Positions 1-10,540 of a stretch of 64,000 nt of DNA are shown one piece after another. The DNA comes from Pictodentalium vernedei. Lineage: Eukaryota > Mollusca > Scaphopoda > Dentaliida > Dentaliidae. Each line of letters starts with the position of its first letter. Position 1 is the first letter of the stretch. Location: assembly GCA_031216915.1 (NCBI GenBank), contig CM062293.1:154326285-154390284 (forward strand), in the 5' to 3' direction. The notes beneath the pieces are model-generated. The model was given only the letters and a program-made list of their open reading frames with translations, made no database searches and was not told the origin of the DNA. A program made the translations under genes and the position numbers.

Positions 1-193
1 GTTCTATGCTGGTGTTATAGTTGTCACAGGCACCCTCAAGTTCTTGCACCACCGGTGCCAATTTTCCCACAGTCGCAAGAAGCTGTGAAAGTTGATCTTT
101 AACTGACTCCAAGTCATTGTGTTTATTTTGATTAATTTCCTGGTCTGCGTGCGCATACGAAATAGATGCGCGTGTGCCCTGCACAATGTTCAT
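1..193 (-). CDS. Partial ORF running off the left edge, possible coiled coil
   Basis: Read on the minus strand from an ATG at 193, this frame stays open to the window edge (64 codons). It begins MNIVQGTRASISYAHADQEI and continues with heptad-like spacing of Leu and Val (DLESVKDQLSQLLATVGKL), suggesting a short coiled coil. Its ATG shares one base with the TAA stop of the upstream ORF (193-561), giving TAATG. Such overlaps allow termination-reinitiation in some non-LTR retrotransposons, so a LINE-like origin is possible. I do not recognise the protein. Part of an ordinary gene, or chance, are alternatives; it is not the next part of the CSK SH3 domain. Confidence 0.3.
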   Translation of the reverse strand, partial: MNIVQGTRASISYAHADQEINQNKHNDLESVKDQLSQLLATVGKLAPVVQELEGACDNYNTSIE

Positions 194-561
194 TACCGGT
201 TCATTGTTCGAGAGTTATCACAGTTCGCGAGTTGGTGTTCTTTGTCTTGTTGCCTTTCCCAGTTTTCCGATTGGCAGTGCTCTGCCTTTTCATGACAAAG
301 GCTGTTCATGCCTTTAAATATAGTGTCCAGAATGGCATTCTGTGCACTCAAGTCAGCGGGGCCTAGCCCTGCTTCAGAGGTTGATGCAACACACGCTTCT
401 TTCGAAGCACTAGCAGTGATGGCTGGAAGTGATTCACACTTTGATAATGGCATTTCGCCTGTGTGATTATTAAATCCAAAAATGACAATGAAAAGAGTAT
501 TAATTGATGTTGTTAACTTCTCGACGACATTCTGGAATCCACTCCACACTGATTGAAACAA
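193..561 (-). CDS. 122-codon ORF of unknown function directly upstream of the edge ORF
   Basis: Open minus-strand frame starting MFQSVWSGF and ending SRTMNR. Its second half (roughly residues 65-115) is hydrophilic and rich in Glu, Gln, His and Lys (ILDTIFKGMNSL, then SENWERQQDKEHQL), which looks more protein-like than most frames here. The stop overlaps the ATG of the next ORF. No domain is recognised and no splice sites were assigned. It could be a fragment of a retroelement ORF1, an exon, or fortuitous. Confidence 0.25.
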   Translation of the reverse strand: MFQSVWSGFQNVVEKLTTSINTLFIVIFGFNNHTGEMPLSKCESLPAITASASKEACVASTSEAGLGPADLSAQNAILDTIFKGMNSLCHEKAEHCQSENWERQQDKEHQLANCDNSRTMNR

Positions 562-564
562 AAT

Positions 565-1190
565 TTTAAACTTTTAGGAACAATGTAACTATAGAAAATG
601 TAATGAACACGCGAATAAAAAACTTTTAGAACTATCCGCTTGCAGGAACGCTTCAAGAGGATGTCCGTGCACATGCGCTTATCTCGCGTAGCCTCCTTAG
701 GTCGGAATGGGAGGTTGAATCTCATTTTGTAGAGAGAGATAAAATATTTTAGAAACAGGTTTTTGAATAATTCAAGATACAACATTTAGGAATTATATGT
801 CAACATTTTGAACCAAGAACATACACTTCACCATGAAATATTGCTTCCATTCCTGTTCATCTTTTGTTACCTGACCCATAGATTTTGAACTGGTCAAAAA
901 ATTATTTTATGCCAAAGTGGGAGATACAACCTTTTGGAAACACACTGACAATTAGCTATGTTTTGAAGTAAAAAAAAAATGAAACATTTTTAATTTCAGT
1001 TTTTCAAGAAAAGTCTTTGCAAGTGTCCATCTCTTATCATGTTTTGGGGAAAAGATTAAGTGCCTTAACTGAGAAGTAGATAAATTGCAATAAAATAACT
1101 ATAGATAAAATGATTTCTAATTACAGAAATACAGAAATAAACCTAACATGGCCAATTCCATAAATTAAGAAATTCTCAACAACTACGTAC
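565..1190. other. AT-rich non-coding stretch next to the CSK exon
   Basis: I see no gene, palindrome or repeat family member here. It lies immediately 3' of the CSK exon in the sense of that gene, so it is presumably the start of its next intron. The following CSK exon (second half of the SH3 domain, expected W-Y and NYV motifs) was not found and probably lies left of the window. Confidence 0.4.
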
Positions 1191-1304
1191 CCTTGTTGAC
1201 TGAATGATAGTCAAGACATCTCCTTTGCTAAATGGAAGATCTTCAGGATTATTTCCCCTAAAATTGTAATCAGCTACAACACTTGTTCCAGGCAGCCACG
1301 ATTC
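1191..1304 (-). CDS. CSK: CSK exon: first half of the SH3 domain of tyrosine-protein kinase CSK
   Basis: On the minus strand an acceptor (TTGATTATTAG, ending at 1305) and a donor (GTACGT, 1190-1185) bracket 38 codons in one open frame. The product reads ESWLPGTSVVADYNFRG, then NNPEDLPFSKGDVLTII, then QSTR. As I recall vertebrate CSK, its N-terminus has PSGTECIAKYNFHG, then DLPFCKGDVLTI in register. The shared YNF, DLPF and KGDVLTI separate it from generic SH3 domains. CSK is the cytosolic kinase that phosphorylates the inhibitory C-terminal tyrosine of Src-family kinases; its SH3 domain binds proline-rich partners. The exon ends in phase 0, where the RT loop meets the n-Src loop. The start codon should lie in an exon to the right and the rest of the gene to the left. 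A CSK-related paralogue (MATK-like) is less likely. Confidence 0.82.
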
Positions 1305-1390
1305 CTAATAATCAAAAGAATTAAAGAAGAATATTATAAAATGGCAAAAGAAAATGAATTTTTATGCGAGGTCAGGTTTCTGTCAAAAAA

Positions 1391-1660
1391 GCTTGAACCC
1401 TCTGCTTACTGTTGTCAAAACACAAAAACTTTCAAGCAGGAAATATTTCCCATATTGCAACTCGGAATTTAATCAATTCGATCTTGTTTGACAGAGCTCG
1501 TTGTGCTCTGTCAAACAAGACTGAATTTCTTAACAGGGCTAATATTTCGACAAGAATCCGAGAATTGATTCACACAAACATTTGCATAACAAAACCAGTG
1601 AGAATCCATGGAGATTCTCGCTGCACCTCTGCTAGGATTTGCGTGAAAAGAATTTAGTCA
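1391..1660. mobile_element. Foldback MITE remnant, TTAACCCTCTGC family
   Basis: The left end reads TTGAACCCTCTGCTTACTG, close to the inverse of the right ends at 2735 and 34620 (CAGTGTGCAGAGGATTAA). The centre (1482-1520) is a palindrome with 16-bp arms, TCTTGTTTGACAGAGC and its exact complement. The same half-palindrome recurs near 5411 and 34537. The right end of this copy is lost. A TTAA boundary would fit a piggyBac-type MITE; that is inference. A short palindrome (GAGAATCCATGGAGATTCTC) lies at about 1601-1620. Confidence 0.5.
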
Positions 1661-1804
1661 GTTTACCCCTTTACCTATCATAGTGGAAGCAAATTAACCA
1701 ATAGAAGGCTAACTTGACCTGAAATATCCTGGAACTTTGTCAATAAAATTGTACAAATATGGCAGTCATATTTGTAAAGTTTTATTGGTAAATATTGTAA
1801 TGTA

Positions 1805-2442
1805 GTGCTGGGAGGTTTTGATTTTTCATATTCGGTTCCAGTTTCGGTTCGATTTCAGAAAAAAACCTCGGTTTCGGTTCATTTTATTTTCCATGTGTTG
1901 AGAACAGATGGCAAATAATACCCCAGGCTCCTTATATCCGAAAACGTTTGCAGGACACCACTCACCACAAAAGCCCTGTCTCTATTTCCATTGAGTTCAG
2001 CCTAACTTAAATTTGATTATTTTATGAGTTCTATTGGATCAGATGCTTAGCCTATTAAGAAAGAACCCAAAAACCAAAAAAAAAATAAACCAAAAATAAC
2101 CCCCCAAAAATCCAAACAAATAAGTGTAACAAATGAATAAAGTCATGTAATCCACCTTGTGTTCTGATTGTTGCATTTTCTCCCTTACTGACTCGTCCGG
2201 TGGACGAGTCAGTAAGAGAGAAATGTGAGAAGCAGAACACGACTTATTCACCCCTTTGCAGGATAGACCAAGTGGCGACGTCTGTTTTGGGCACTAATCC
2301 AGCTCCTCCCAACATAATAGTTTCATTAGCTTAGGCACAAACACAGTAAAGCCGTTCAGCTGGTTTTTATTGGGTGTTATGGTTCGGTTTTCCGGTTCAC
2401 CGCCAAAACTGGAACCGAACCGGAAAACCGAAAAACCTCCAT
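1805..2442. mobile_element. Foldback MITE with central palindrome
   Basis: Outer inverted ends carry GGGAGGTTTT on the left and AAAACCTCC on the right, followed inward by diverged copies of a TTCGGTTC-rich stretch (1830-1880 and 2380-2435). At 2158-2242 arms of about 40 bp (GTGTTCTGATTGTTGC and its near complement GCAGAACAC) form a strong hairpin around TCCGGTGGA. No coding capacity is seen. The superfamily is unassigned; the ends weakly resemble hAT. Confidence 0.55.
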
Positions 2443-2559
2443 GCTCTAAAATACTGTTTTGTTTTTTTTTAAATATCAATTTCATGATCTAAAATACTGT
2501 TTTTGTTTTTTTTTTAAATATCAAATTCAATGTATGTTTTAATAATTAAAAAGCTGCGT

Positions 2560-2750
2560 TGGATAAAACCATGGTGGCCTCATGGGATCCTGGGCCAATC
2601 ATAGCAGGTATGGGTTCTTGCAACCATTTACGCAAGAATCCAAATGGATTTAGATGAAATATAAGCCTTGCTTAAATTTCTAGTTGTATTTTTGGGAAAA
2701 ATTTGCAGGTTGAAATTTTGATATTTTGACATCAGTGTGCGGAGGGTTAA
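2560..2750. repeat. Half copy of the TTAACCCTCTGC-type repeat
   Basis: The stretch from about 2660 (TTCTAGTTGTATTTTTGG) to GTGTGCGGAGGGTTAA matches the right half of the element ending at 34633. Only the right half is recognisable. Nothing else is seen between 2750 and 3100 apart from a near-duplicated TTAACATGTA motif at 2898-2920. Confidence 0.45.
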
Positions 2751-3100
2751 ATGGCAATGCATGAAACCATCAGTCTCAGCTTTACTTGCCGAACAACATT
2801 TTCTTTATCCCCCATAATACATGTAACTTATGAACCTATACTAAGATGAGATACAGGGCCTCCACCATGAAGAAATGATTGATTGATTAACATGTACCAG
2901 AATGGTTACAGGTTAACATGTATCGGAATGGTTTCAAGCATGTTGGGTAGTAGTTTTTACTAACAATTAACAGCTCACTAATGATGTAATCACAACATAG
3001 ATGAAAATCTTTTATATTACTGAGGAGCTCGCATAATTGGATATCTCTTAACTAAATAACCTTGTTAATTGAATAACACAAAACCATTTACCAAAAAAAA

Positions 3101-5316
3101 AAGGGACATTCTCATCTGGGCATCATCTGGAGTGATCCTACGAAGTTACAATGAAATCCCTTCATAAATATGACCTGTAGACTGTGCTCAAGGTTTTTGG
3201 GCTTCGGGACCCTGAAGCCGTCACAGTTGACCAATCACGACCAAAAGGGGATGTCATCATCTAGGCATTATATGGAGTCAACCTAACAAGTTACAATGAA
3301 ATCCTTCCAAAAATACGACCTACAGATATGCTAAAGGTTTTTGGGCTCGGGCAGCCATCAAGGCTGAATGATCGCGACCAAAAGAGACGTTCTCATCTAG
3401 ACATTATTTGGAGTCATCCTACCAAGCTACAATGAAATCCCTTCATAATTATGACCTGTAGACTGTTCTAAAGGTTTTCGGGCTTCGGGCCCCTGTAGCT
3501 GTCACAGTTGCCCAATCGTGTCCAAAAGGGGACATTCTCATCTAGACATTATATGAAGTCAAACCTAACAAGTTACAATGAAATCCCTTCATAAATATGA
3601 CCTGTAGACTGTGCTAAAGGTATTCGGGCTTTGGGCTCGGGCAGCCATAATAGATGAATGATCGCAACCAAAAGAGGACTTTCCCATCTGGGCATCATCT
3701 GGAGTGATCCAACGAAGTTACAATGAAATCCCTTCATAAATATGATCTGTAGACTGTGCTCAAGATTTTCGGGCTTTGGGCACCTGTGGCCATCACAGAT
3801 GACCAATCACAACCAAAAGGGGATGTCATGATATAGGCATTATATGGAGTCAACCTAACAAGTTGCACTGAAATCCTTCCATAAATACGACCTATAGACT
3901 ATGCTAAAGGTCTTTGGGCTCGGGCAGCCATAAAGGTTGAATGATCGCGACCAAAAAGGGATGTTCTCATCTAGACATTATTTGGAGTCATCCTACTAAG
4001 CTACAATGAAATCTCTTCATAATTATGATCTGTGTTCTAAAGGTTTTTGGGCTTTGGGCCCCTGTAGCCATCACAGTTGCCCAATCGTGTCCAAAAGGGC
4101 ACGTTCTCATCTAGACATTATATGAAGTCAACCTACCAAGTTACAATGAAATCCCTTCATAAATATGACCTGTAGACTGTGCTAAAGGTTTTTGGGCTTC
4201 GGGCTCGGGCAGCCATCATGGTTGAATGATCGCAACCAAAGGGGACAATCTCATCTGTGCATCATCTGGAGTGATCCTGCGAAGTTACAATGAAATCCCT
4301 TCATAAATATGACCTGTAGACTATGCTCAAGGTTTTCGGGCTTCGGGCACCTGTAGCCATCAGAGTCGACTAATCATGACCAAAAGGGGATGTCATCATC
4401 TTGGCATTATATGGAGTCAACCTAACAGCTTACAATGAAATCCTTCTATAAATATGACCTTTTGCCTATGCTAAAGGTTTTTGGGCTCGGGCACCCATCA
4501 AGGCTGAATGATCACGAACAAAATGGGACGTTCTCATCTAGACAATATTTGGAGTCATCCTACCAAGTTACAATGAAATCCCTTCATAAAAATTACCTCT
4601 AGACTGTGCTAAAGGTTTTCGGGCTTCGGGCCCCTGTAGCCGTCACAGTTGCCCAATCACGTCCAAAAGGGGACTTTTTCATCTAGACATTATATGAAGT
4701 CAACCCACCAAGTTACAATGAAATTCCTCAATAAATATGACCTGTAGACTGTGCAAAAGGTTTTCGGGTTTTGGGCTCGGGCAGTCATCACAGTTGGCAG
4801 ATCATGCCCAAATGGGGAAATTCTCATCTAGACATCATAAGGAGTCATCCTACCAAGTTACAATGAAATCCCTCGACATTAAACATGACCTGCAGACTGT
4901 GCTAAAAGTTTTTGGGTTTCGGGCTTGGGCAGCCATCACGGTTGCTAGATCATGTCCAAAAGGGGACGTTCTCATCTAGGCATTATACAGAGGCATCCTA
5001 CCAGGTTACAATGAAATCCCCTCATAAATATGACCTGTAGACTGTGCTAATGGTTTTCGTGTTTTAGGCTTGGGCAGCCATACCGGTTGCCCGATCGCGA
5101 CCAAAAGGGGACGTTCTCATCTAGACATGACCCAAAACCTGCATATGAAATTTCGTGACGATCAGACAAGAACTGCTGGGTGTAGCTCGTGGTAAAGGAA
5201 AATGTGAACAGACTCACAGACTAACAGACTCACAGGCTAACAGACTCACAGACTAACAGACTTCTGCACGCGTGATGGCAATAGCTTATCTTAACTCTGT
5301 CAAGTTAAGCTAAAAA
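3101..5316 (+). mobile_element. Helitron-like element H0, 5'-truncated, with higher-order tandem array
   Basis: About 14 units of 135-146 bp, each with TACAATGAAATCCCTTCATA, CCTGTAGACTGTGCTAAAGG and a CCAAAAGGGGA motif, fill 3101-5130. Units fall into four types that repeat in fixed order three times, ending in two distinct terminal units. A shared 3' segment follows (CTGCATATGAAATTTCGTGA, CAGACTAACAGACT repeats), then hairpin 5283-5312 (AGCTTATCTTAAC with GTCAAGTTAAGCT) and TAAAAAT. The 5' end seen in H1-H4 (GTGTCAATGACAC) is absent; the array starts directly after an A-run. No ORF of note. Helitron-like classification is inference from the ends. Confidence 0.75.
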
Positions 5317-5537
5317 TTGTCCTGATAATCACCAAATTCCCCTTGTCAAAAAATTATGTTTGGCCTTGGTGCATCCAATATAGACATCTAATATATTATA
5401 TCTTGATTGACCGAGTTCCATAAGCTCTGTCAAACAAGATACAGTACAGTCATCATGGAGCGTCCAGGTTTCACGAATTTGTGGATAGCATAAAAGTGCA
5501 AGATATTTTATACTCAGTTTACTCTGGGGCTGAAACA

Positions 5538-5998
5538 GTTGGCTCATTTTCGTAACCGACTAACCAAGAGCTATAACCGGATAATATCAGGTTATCCGTG
5601 GCCATTATTTCACAGAATATGGGATCAAAACTATAGGAATTGGAAAGCAGTATTCTCAAACTATTCCGTAGTGTGTATACAAACGAACGTTGTCAAGTAC
5701 TCGACAACATTCGTTGTCGAGTACTCGACAACATTCGTTTGTGTACACACTACAGAAGAGTTTTTGCGATTACTCATTACTCACGAAAACTGTTGATCAT
5801 TAACAAAGTCCAGAATGCCAAAGTCGATTATTTCTCAATATATACAATGCAGCTTGGATGTGTAATCTATCACAAAGGAGAAGCAGCAGATTTACAACAT
5901 TTTAAAAGTGGAATGACGATCAATATCGATATTTTGGATAACCAGTTTTTCTAATCGGTTAGGTAGCAAACTGGTTTCAAACCGATTATCCAGTTAAC
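5538..5998. mobile_element. Foldback element with nested palindromes
   Basis: The core (5669-5751) is a hairpin with arms of about 40 bp, GTAGTGTGTATACAAACGAA against a near complement ending GTGTACACACTAC. The segment GTCGAGTACTCGACAACATT is itself palindromic and occurs twice, so alternative folds are possible. Outer arms near 5560-5605 and 5935-5990 share GGATAA and GGTTATC motifs in inverted orientation. ORFs across it simply read through the palindrome. Confidence 0.5.
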
Positions 5999-6262
5999 CA
6001 TTTCAATATTAGTTTACTCACTAAAATGAGTGATGATTATTCCATGTTTCAAAGTCTCACTCCTTTGCAACTGTCAGTAAATTTAATAACTTACATGTAT
6101 ATATCCGTGAAGCAGATTAAATTTACCATCAAACAACGAGCACACAGTATTGAGAGAAACATCAGGCCATTCTTCTCAGTGTTCACAACTTTATTATTCA
6201 CAGCATTAGCGTAGTATGTGTGATTACTTTGCTAGCTGCATAATCTGGCATAATACATGTTA

Positions 6263-6889
6263 ATAATAATGAACGTGTCAATGACACTGTAGCTTACCCT
6301 AACTTTATGGTGTATATATGGGATTTATGTCATACTTATCTCACTAATGTTGCATTCAGGTAACATTGTGACATAACTATTGACATTTGTTATCTATCAG
6401 AAATAAAACAAAACTTAAAAAGGGGCGAAATTGTGGTCTCTAAAATATTCTTGCAATATGCAATCAATAACAAAAGGATGACTTGAAAGATCTTGGCAAA
6501 TATTTTGAACCTCCAATGAGTTTCAACTGGATTTTGAAAGGTTCCCTCACTTTTACGAGTGTAAAAATACATGTATGAACCTCGGGAACGCATTAGGAGG
6601 TCATAAAATGTGATTTCCAGCAATTCTGAAAAATGCACTCAATGACCTCTGTGATCTTTACCCATATTTGGAACCTCCATTGAGTTTATTCTCATTTGGT
6701 GTTGGTCACAGCTCTACAGGTCATACCAGGCTCGAGATATGAGCATGACTCACTTTAACTAGAGCAATGCTGAGTGTTGCATATGCCCCCGTCTGCAATA
6801 CCATGGATAGCATTGCAGAAATGAAACATTTATTACTGGGTGATGGGTGAAGAATGACAGACGACGGACCTGCGACAGATAAAAACTAT
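6263..6889 (+). repeat. Fragments of Helitron-like 5' ends and related repeats
   Basis: At 6268 the sequence GTGTCAATGACACTGTAGCT matches the 5' end of the H family, followed by diverged sequence without an array or 3' hairpin. At 6760-6800 a second possible 5' end appears: the small palindrome GCAATGCTGAGTGTTGC followed by ATATGCCCCCG, complementary to the 3' hairpin GGGGGCATAAAAA seen at 13088. A GACGACGGAC motif near 6862 fits the pre-hairpin tract of these elements. TATTTGAACCTCCAATGAGT occurs twice in diverged form (6501, 6665). Confidence 0.4.
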
Positions 6890-8540
6890 CAAGTGTCACC
6901 ATTGGGTGACACAAATAGGTACCCTCACCTCTTTAGCAAATGTAAGAGTGACTTGATTTGATAATTCTGTGAAAAAATATTTTTCCACAAACTTTATATA
7001 TGTTGCACATCTACAAGACATGTGTAACCATATCCATAGGTTTTGAATCTCTACATTACAAACTGTAGAAGGAGTTGATTACACAATGAAAGTACCCGCA
7101 ATAAGGTACCCGCAACTAAAAAGAACAAACACTGGAAAGTCGATAAAGGGCAATAATTCTGTTAAAAAAAAAAATTTCTGCAAACTTAGTAGATGTTGTA
7201 TATTTTCAAGACATCATGCATGTGTAACCACATCCTAAAGTTTCAATCCTCTACATTAGAAACTGAGGGAGGAGATGATTACACCATGAATGTACCCGCA
7301 ATTAAAAGACACAGAAAATTTTCTTTCCTGAAAAAATAATTTTTCAGCAAACTTTATAGATGTTGCACATCTTCATTGTGTTTAACCATATCCTAAGGTT
7401 TCAAATCTCTACATTACAAACCGTGGAAGGAGTTGATTACACCATGAAGATCACCTCAATAAGGTATCCTCAATTAAAAAAACAAACACTGGAAATTTTC
7501 TGTGGAAGGAGTTGATTACACCATGAAGGTCGCCTCAATAAGGTATCCTCAATTAAGAAAACAAACACTGGAAATTTTCTAAGTCAATAAAGGGCAATAA
7601 TTTTGTTAAAAACAGTTTTTCTGCAAACTTTATAGATGTTGCATATCTTCAAGGCATGTGTAACCATATCCTAAAGTTTCAACTTTCCACATTACAATCT
7701 GTGGGAGGAATTTATTACACCATGAAGGTACCCTCAATTAAATGAAAGTGTCAATGACTGCAGCTTAACTTAACTGTGCTGTGTTTGATGAAAAAGGATC
7801 ACGTTCAGTGTTTATGAAAGGATTATGAAATATGACAAGAATTGTGATAATTGAGAATATGTTAATTTCTGTTCCCTGCATGCTATGTTTTCAATAAAAA
7901 TAATCTGAGGTGTAGACTGTACTAAAGAAATGAGGGGTGGGTTAATGTGGCCCTCACAGTTAATGTATGTCAACCAAAGTTACCAAGTTACAGTGAAATT
8001 ATTCCAAAACGGAGTCATCCTATCAAGTTACATGTACAATGAAATCCCTTCATAAATATGACCTGTAGACTGTGTTAAAGTTTTAGAGCTTCGATTGACT
8101 GACTGTGACCAAAAGGGGGAGTTCTCACCTACACATGACCTCAAACCTGCATATGAAATTTTGTGACGATCGGACAAGAACTACAGGGTGAAGCCTGTGC
8201 TAAAGAAAAAGGTGAACAGACTAACAGACTCACAGACTAACAGACTTCTGCATGCGTGATGGCAATAGCTTATCTTGACTTTGTCAAGTTAAGCAAAAAA
8301 CACATCAATTTTCTAAGTTGATAAAGGGCAATAACTATGACAAAAACAAATGGAATCGTCTGACCTTCTACCATGGTAATGGGCTGAATGCTGTTTTGCA
8401 TTGTGCAAAATTTCAGATGACTGTATTGAAAGGTGTGAGTGTAGAGTATGATACAACTTTGGGATGGATGGACTGACAGGCAGACTGATGGATGCAAGGA
8501 ATACTATATATCCCCCATCAGGTAGGCAGGGTATAAAACA
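6890..8540 (+). mobile_element. Helitron-like element I with about four long tandem units
   Basis: The proposed 5' end is the palindrome GTGTCACCATTGGGTGACAC (6893-6912), followed by AAATAGGTACCCTCACC. The core holds about four units of 165-260 bp (near 6960, 7160, 7320 and 7590), each with AAACTTTATAGATGTTGCAT and GGAAGGAGTTGATTACACC. A shorter tandem duplication lies at 7410-7560. The proposed 3' end is a weak hairpin with GGGTATAAAAC at about 8530. Element H1 interrupts it at 7742, and the core resumes after H1 with AATTTTCTAAGTTGATAAAG. The boundaries are less certain than in the H family. Confidence 0.5.
7742..8300 (+). mobile_element. Helitron-like element H1, short copy
   Basis: The 5' end AATGAAAGTGTCAATGACTG leads to CAGCTTAACTTAAC, complementary to the 3' end GTCAAGTTAAGC. 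Only about one and a half core units (TACAATGAAATCCCTTCATA) remain between the 5' module (to about 7990) and the 3' module (from about 8130). The pre-hairpin CAGACTAACAGACT repeat is present. The terminal hairpin is AGCTTATCTTGACTTTGTCA and its complement, ending GCAAAAAA. It is inserted in element I, so it is younger than I. Confidence 0.72.
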
Positions 8541-9330
8541 CCTCAAGGGGCACATCCAATGCCCCAAGAACCTCAAAATATAGATGGCCAAGTAGTCTAG
8601 CAGAAAGATGATGTAACCCTGCGATGTTGGGAAGTGAAAGGTTTTTTGTCTTTTCTAGGGTAATGTTTTGCACAGAATCTCAATGTGAATGATACCACTC
8701 TGTAAATCTTGGGCGACTCCAGATATTCAAGATGGCTCCAAAGCTGGATGCCAAAAAAACACTATTTTCATAAATTTATTTATATATCATAAGGAAACTT
8801 CCACAACATAAGGACCATCACTAGACGGTGGGATGTGTACAAAAATTCATGACCAATCCACCAACGTCAAGGGCATAGATAAAGGTCAACACATGGAATG
8901 AGCATGCACATAGACTTTTTGTGTCTGAGCCAAAACTTTTTAATGGAAAGAGATATCACAATGAAACGTTCACAAAATATGTGCTACCATTTGGTGGTGT
9001 GTTGCATATAAAATGCATGACCGATCCATCAAAGTTAAGGTCACAGATAGAGGTGAACACATGGAATGAGCATGCACATCAACTTTTTCGTGTGTCACAT
9101 AGAAAAATTCAGAACTGACCTACTAAGGTCATGGTCACAGATAGAAGTGAACACATGGAATGAGCACTCACAATTGTTCAGCCCAAAACTTTTGAGTGGA
9201 GGTAGATATCGCAATGAAACTTACACAATGTATGGACCACAAGTAGACAGTGTGTTGCATACAAAATTCTGCTTTGTATTTTATTTGGAATTACAATTAT
9301 GGAATTTATCCCCGTTCTGTGTGATTCGTC
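8541..9330. repeat. Short tandem array of about 150-bp units
   Basis: From about 8850 three diverged units each carry GATAGAGGTGAACACATGGA or a close variant (8877, 9045, 9143), ATGAGCATGCACAT, and GATATCACAATGAAAC. The organisation resembles the cores of the Helitron-like elements, but I could not identify ends. ORFs here are repeat read-through. Confidence 0.5.
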
Positions 9331-9559
9331 TGTAGGCTAAATTCAATGTTGCCTGATGTCCGAATAGCTGGAGCATTTCAGAACACATGTCAAATCTTGA
9401 CTTCGTGCCCAGTATTTTTATTTTTATTTCCAATTTAACTGTTTGTGGAGTTACAAGCTAAAGCCTACAGCCCCAGACTGGACATTTTCATTCTCATCAC
9501 ACATTTCAGGCTGAATAACATCGTTTTTCAAACTGTAGGCTATTTCTATTGGATGTTGA

Positions 9560-10540
9560 TGTGGGCTCCTGCGAAAATTCAAAATTTGATTCGAAAATCA
9601 ATATTCGATTTGATTCAATTCGAAATCAGAAATTCGAATATTTTTGAATATACTTCGGCCATAACCGTGAATGTTTACAGATTGAAATTGATCATATTAT
9701 TTTATATTGAGTATTGTTCAGAGCAGAAATGTAACTGACTTATAGCGAGCAGTAACAGTGTTTGTGATATTGTAGCTACAACTGTACAACAGTTGTAGCT
9801 ACATTGCTACAAACACTATTACTGCTACAACTGTTCATTTCAACTTATTGTGCATTATGACTAGTGACCATTTATAAAAAGTTTTGAACTTGGAAAAGTT
9901 ATTCAGCTGTTGAACTTCAAAAAATGATTTGTTCCACATGATCACATTATTTTATATTAGTATTGTTCTGTTCGATCACAGTTACTGGATACATCGTTAA
10001 AAACAATGGTTTTCTAAAAGAATACCCCTGATTATTATACAAACAGAAGTAGAGTAGGCTTTAATTTATAAGCGGATCGACTCCATTCGGCACTGAATTG
10101 TTGTTTCGATTTAGTCATTCCGCATTTTAAAACAAATGGCTCCACGACTGAATGGGTTTTTTTTTTTCAAGAAAACATGTGTGATAAAAATGAGGTATCA
10201 GCCAGGTTCGTTTGAAAATGTTTATTCAACTTTATTGCTGCAGTTTTGAAGCTACAAAGTTAACAATTTGAATAGTTTCAATCAATAGCTGGTATATTGG
10301 TTTATATATCAATTTATAGTGTGGGAAGTGGTGAGGCGAAAAATGCATTCAACATAACTGTGTGTCTTTTAATAATCAGGGTCATTATTTTAGAAAAGAC
10401 TTTTCTTTTGATGACGTATCCATTAACAGTGATTCGATTCGAAGTTTGATTACAAATTTAATTTGAAATTCGATTTGTTTCCACCAATTTGATTTGATAT
10501 TCGATTCAATCAAAATCGGCAATTTGCAGGACCCTATGTT
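9560..10540. mobile_element. Foldback MITE of about 980 bp
   Basis: The ends are inverted: GGGCTCCTGCGAAAATTC on the left (9569) and AATTTGCAGGACCC on the right (10520-10533). Both are followed inward by TTCGATTTGATTCAATTCGA-type sequence (9600-9640 and 10430-10515). Near the left third a hairpin (9748-9826) has 36-bp arms, AGCAGTAACAGTGTTTGTGA against TCACAAACACTATTACTGCT-like sequence. No transposase. The superfamily is not assigned. Confidence 0.5.

Noticed and set aside
3101-5130. Regularly spaced repeats suggestive of a CRISPR array
   Set aside because: Units are 135-146 bp, vary throughout, and sit inside a mobile element of an animal genome with no cas genes.
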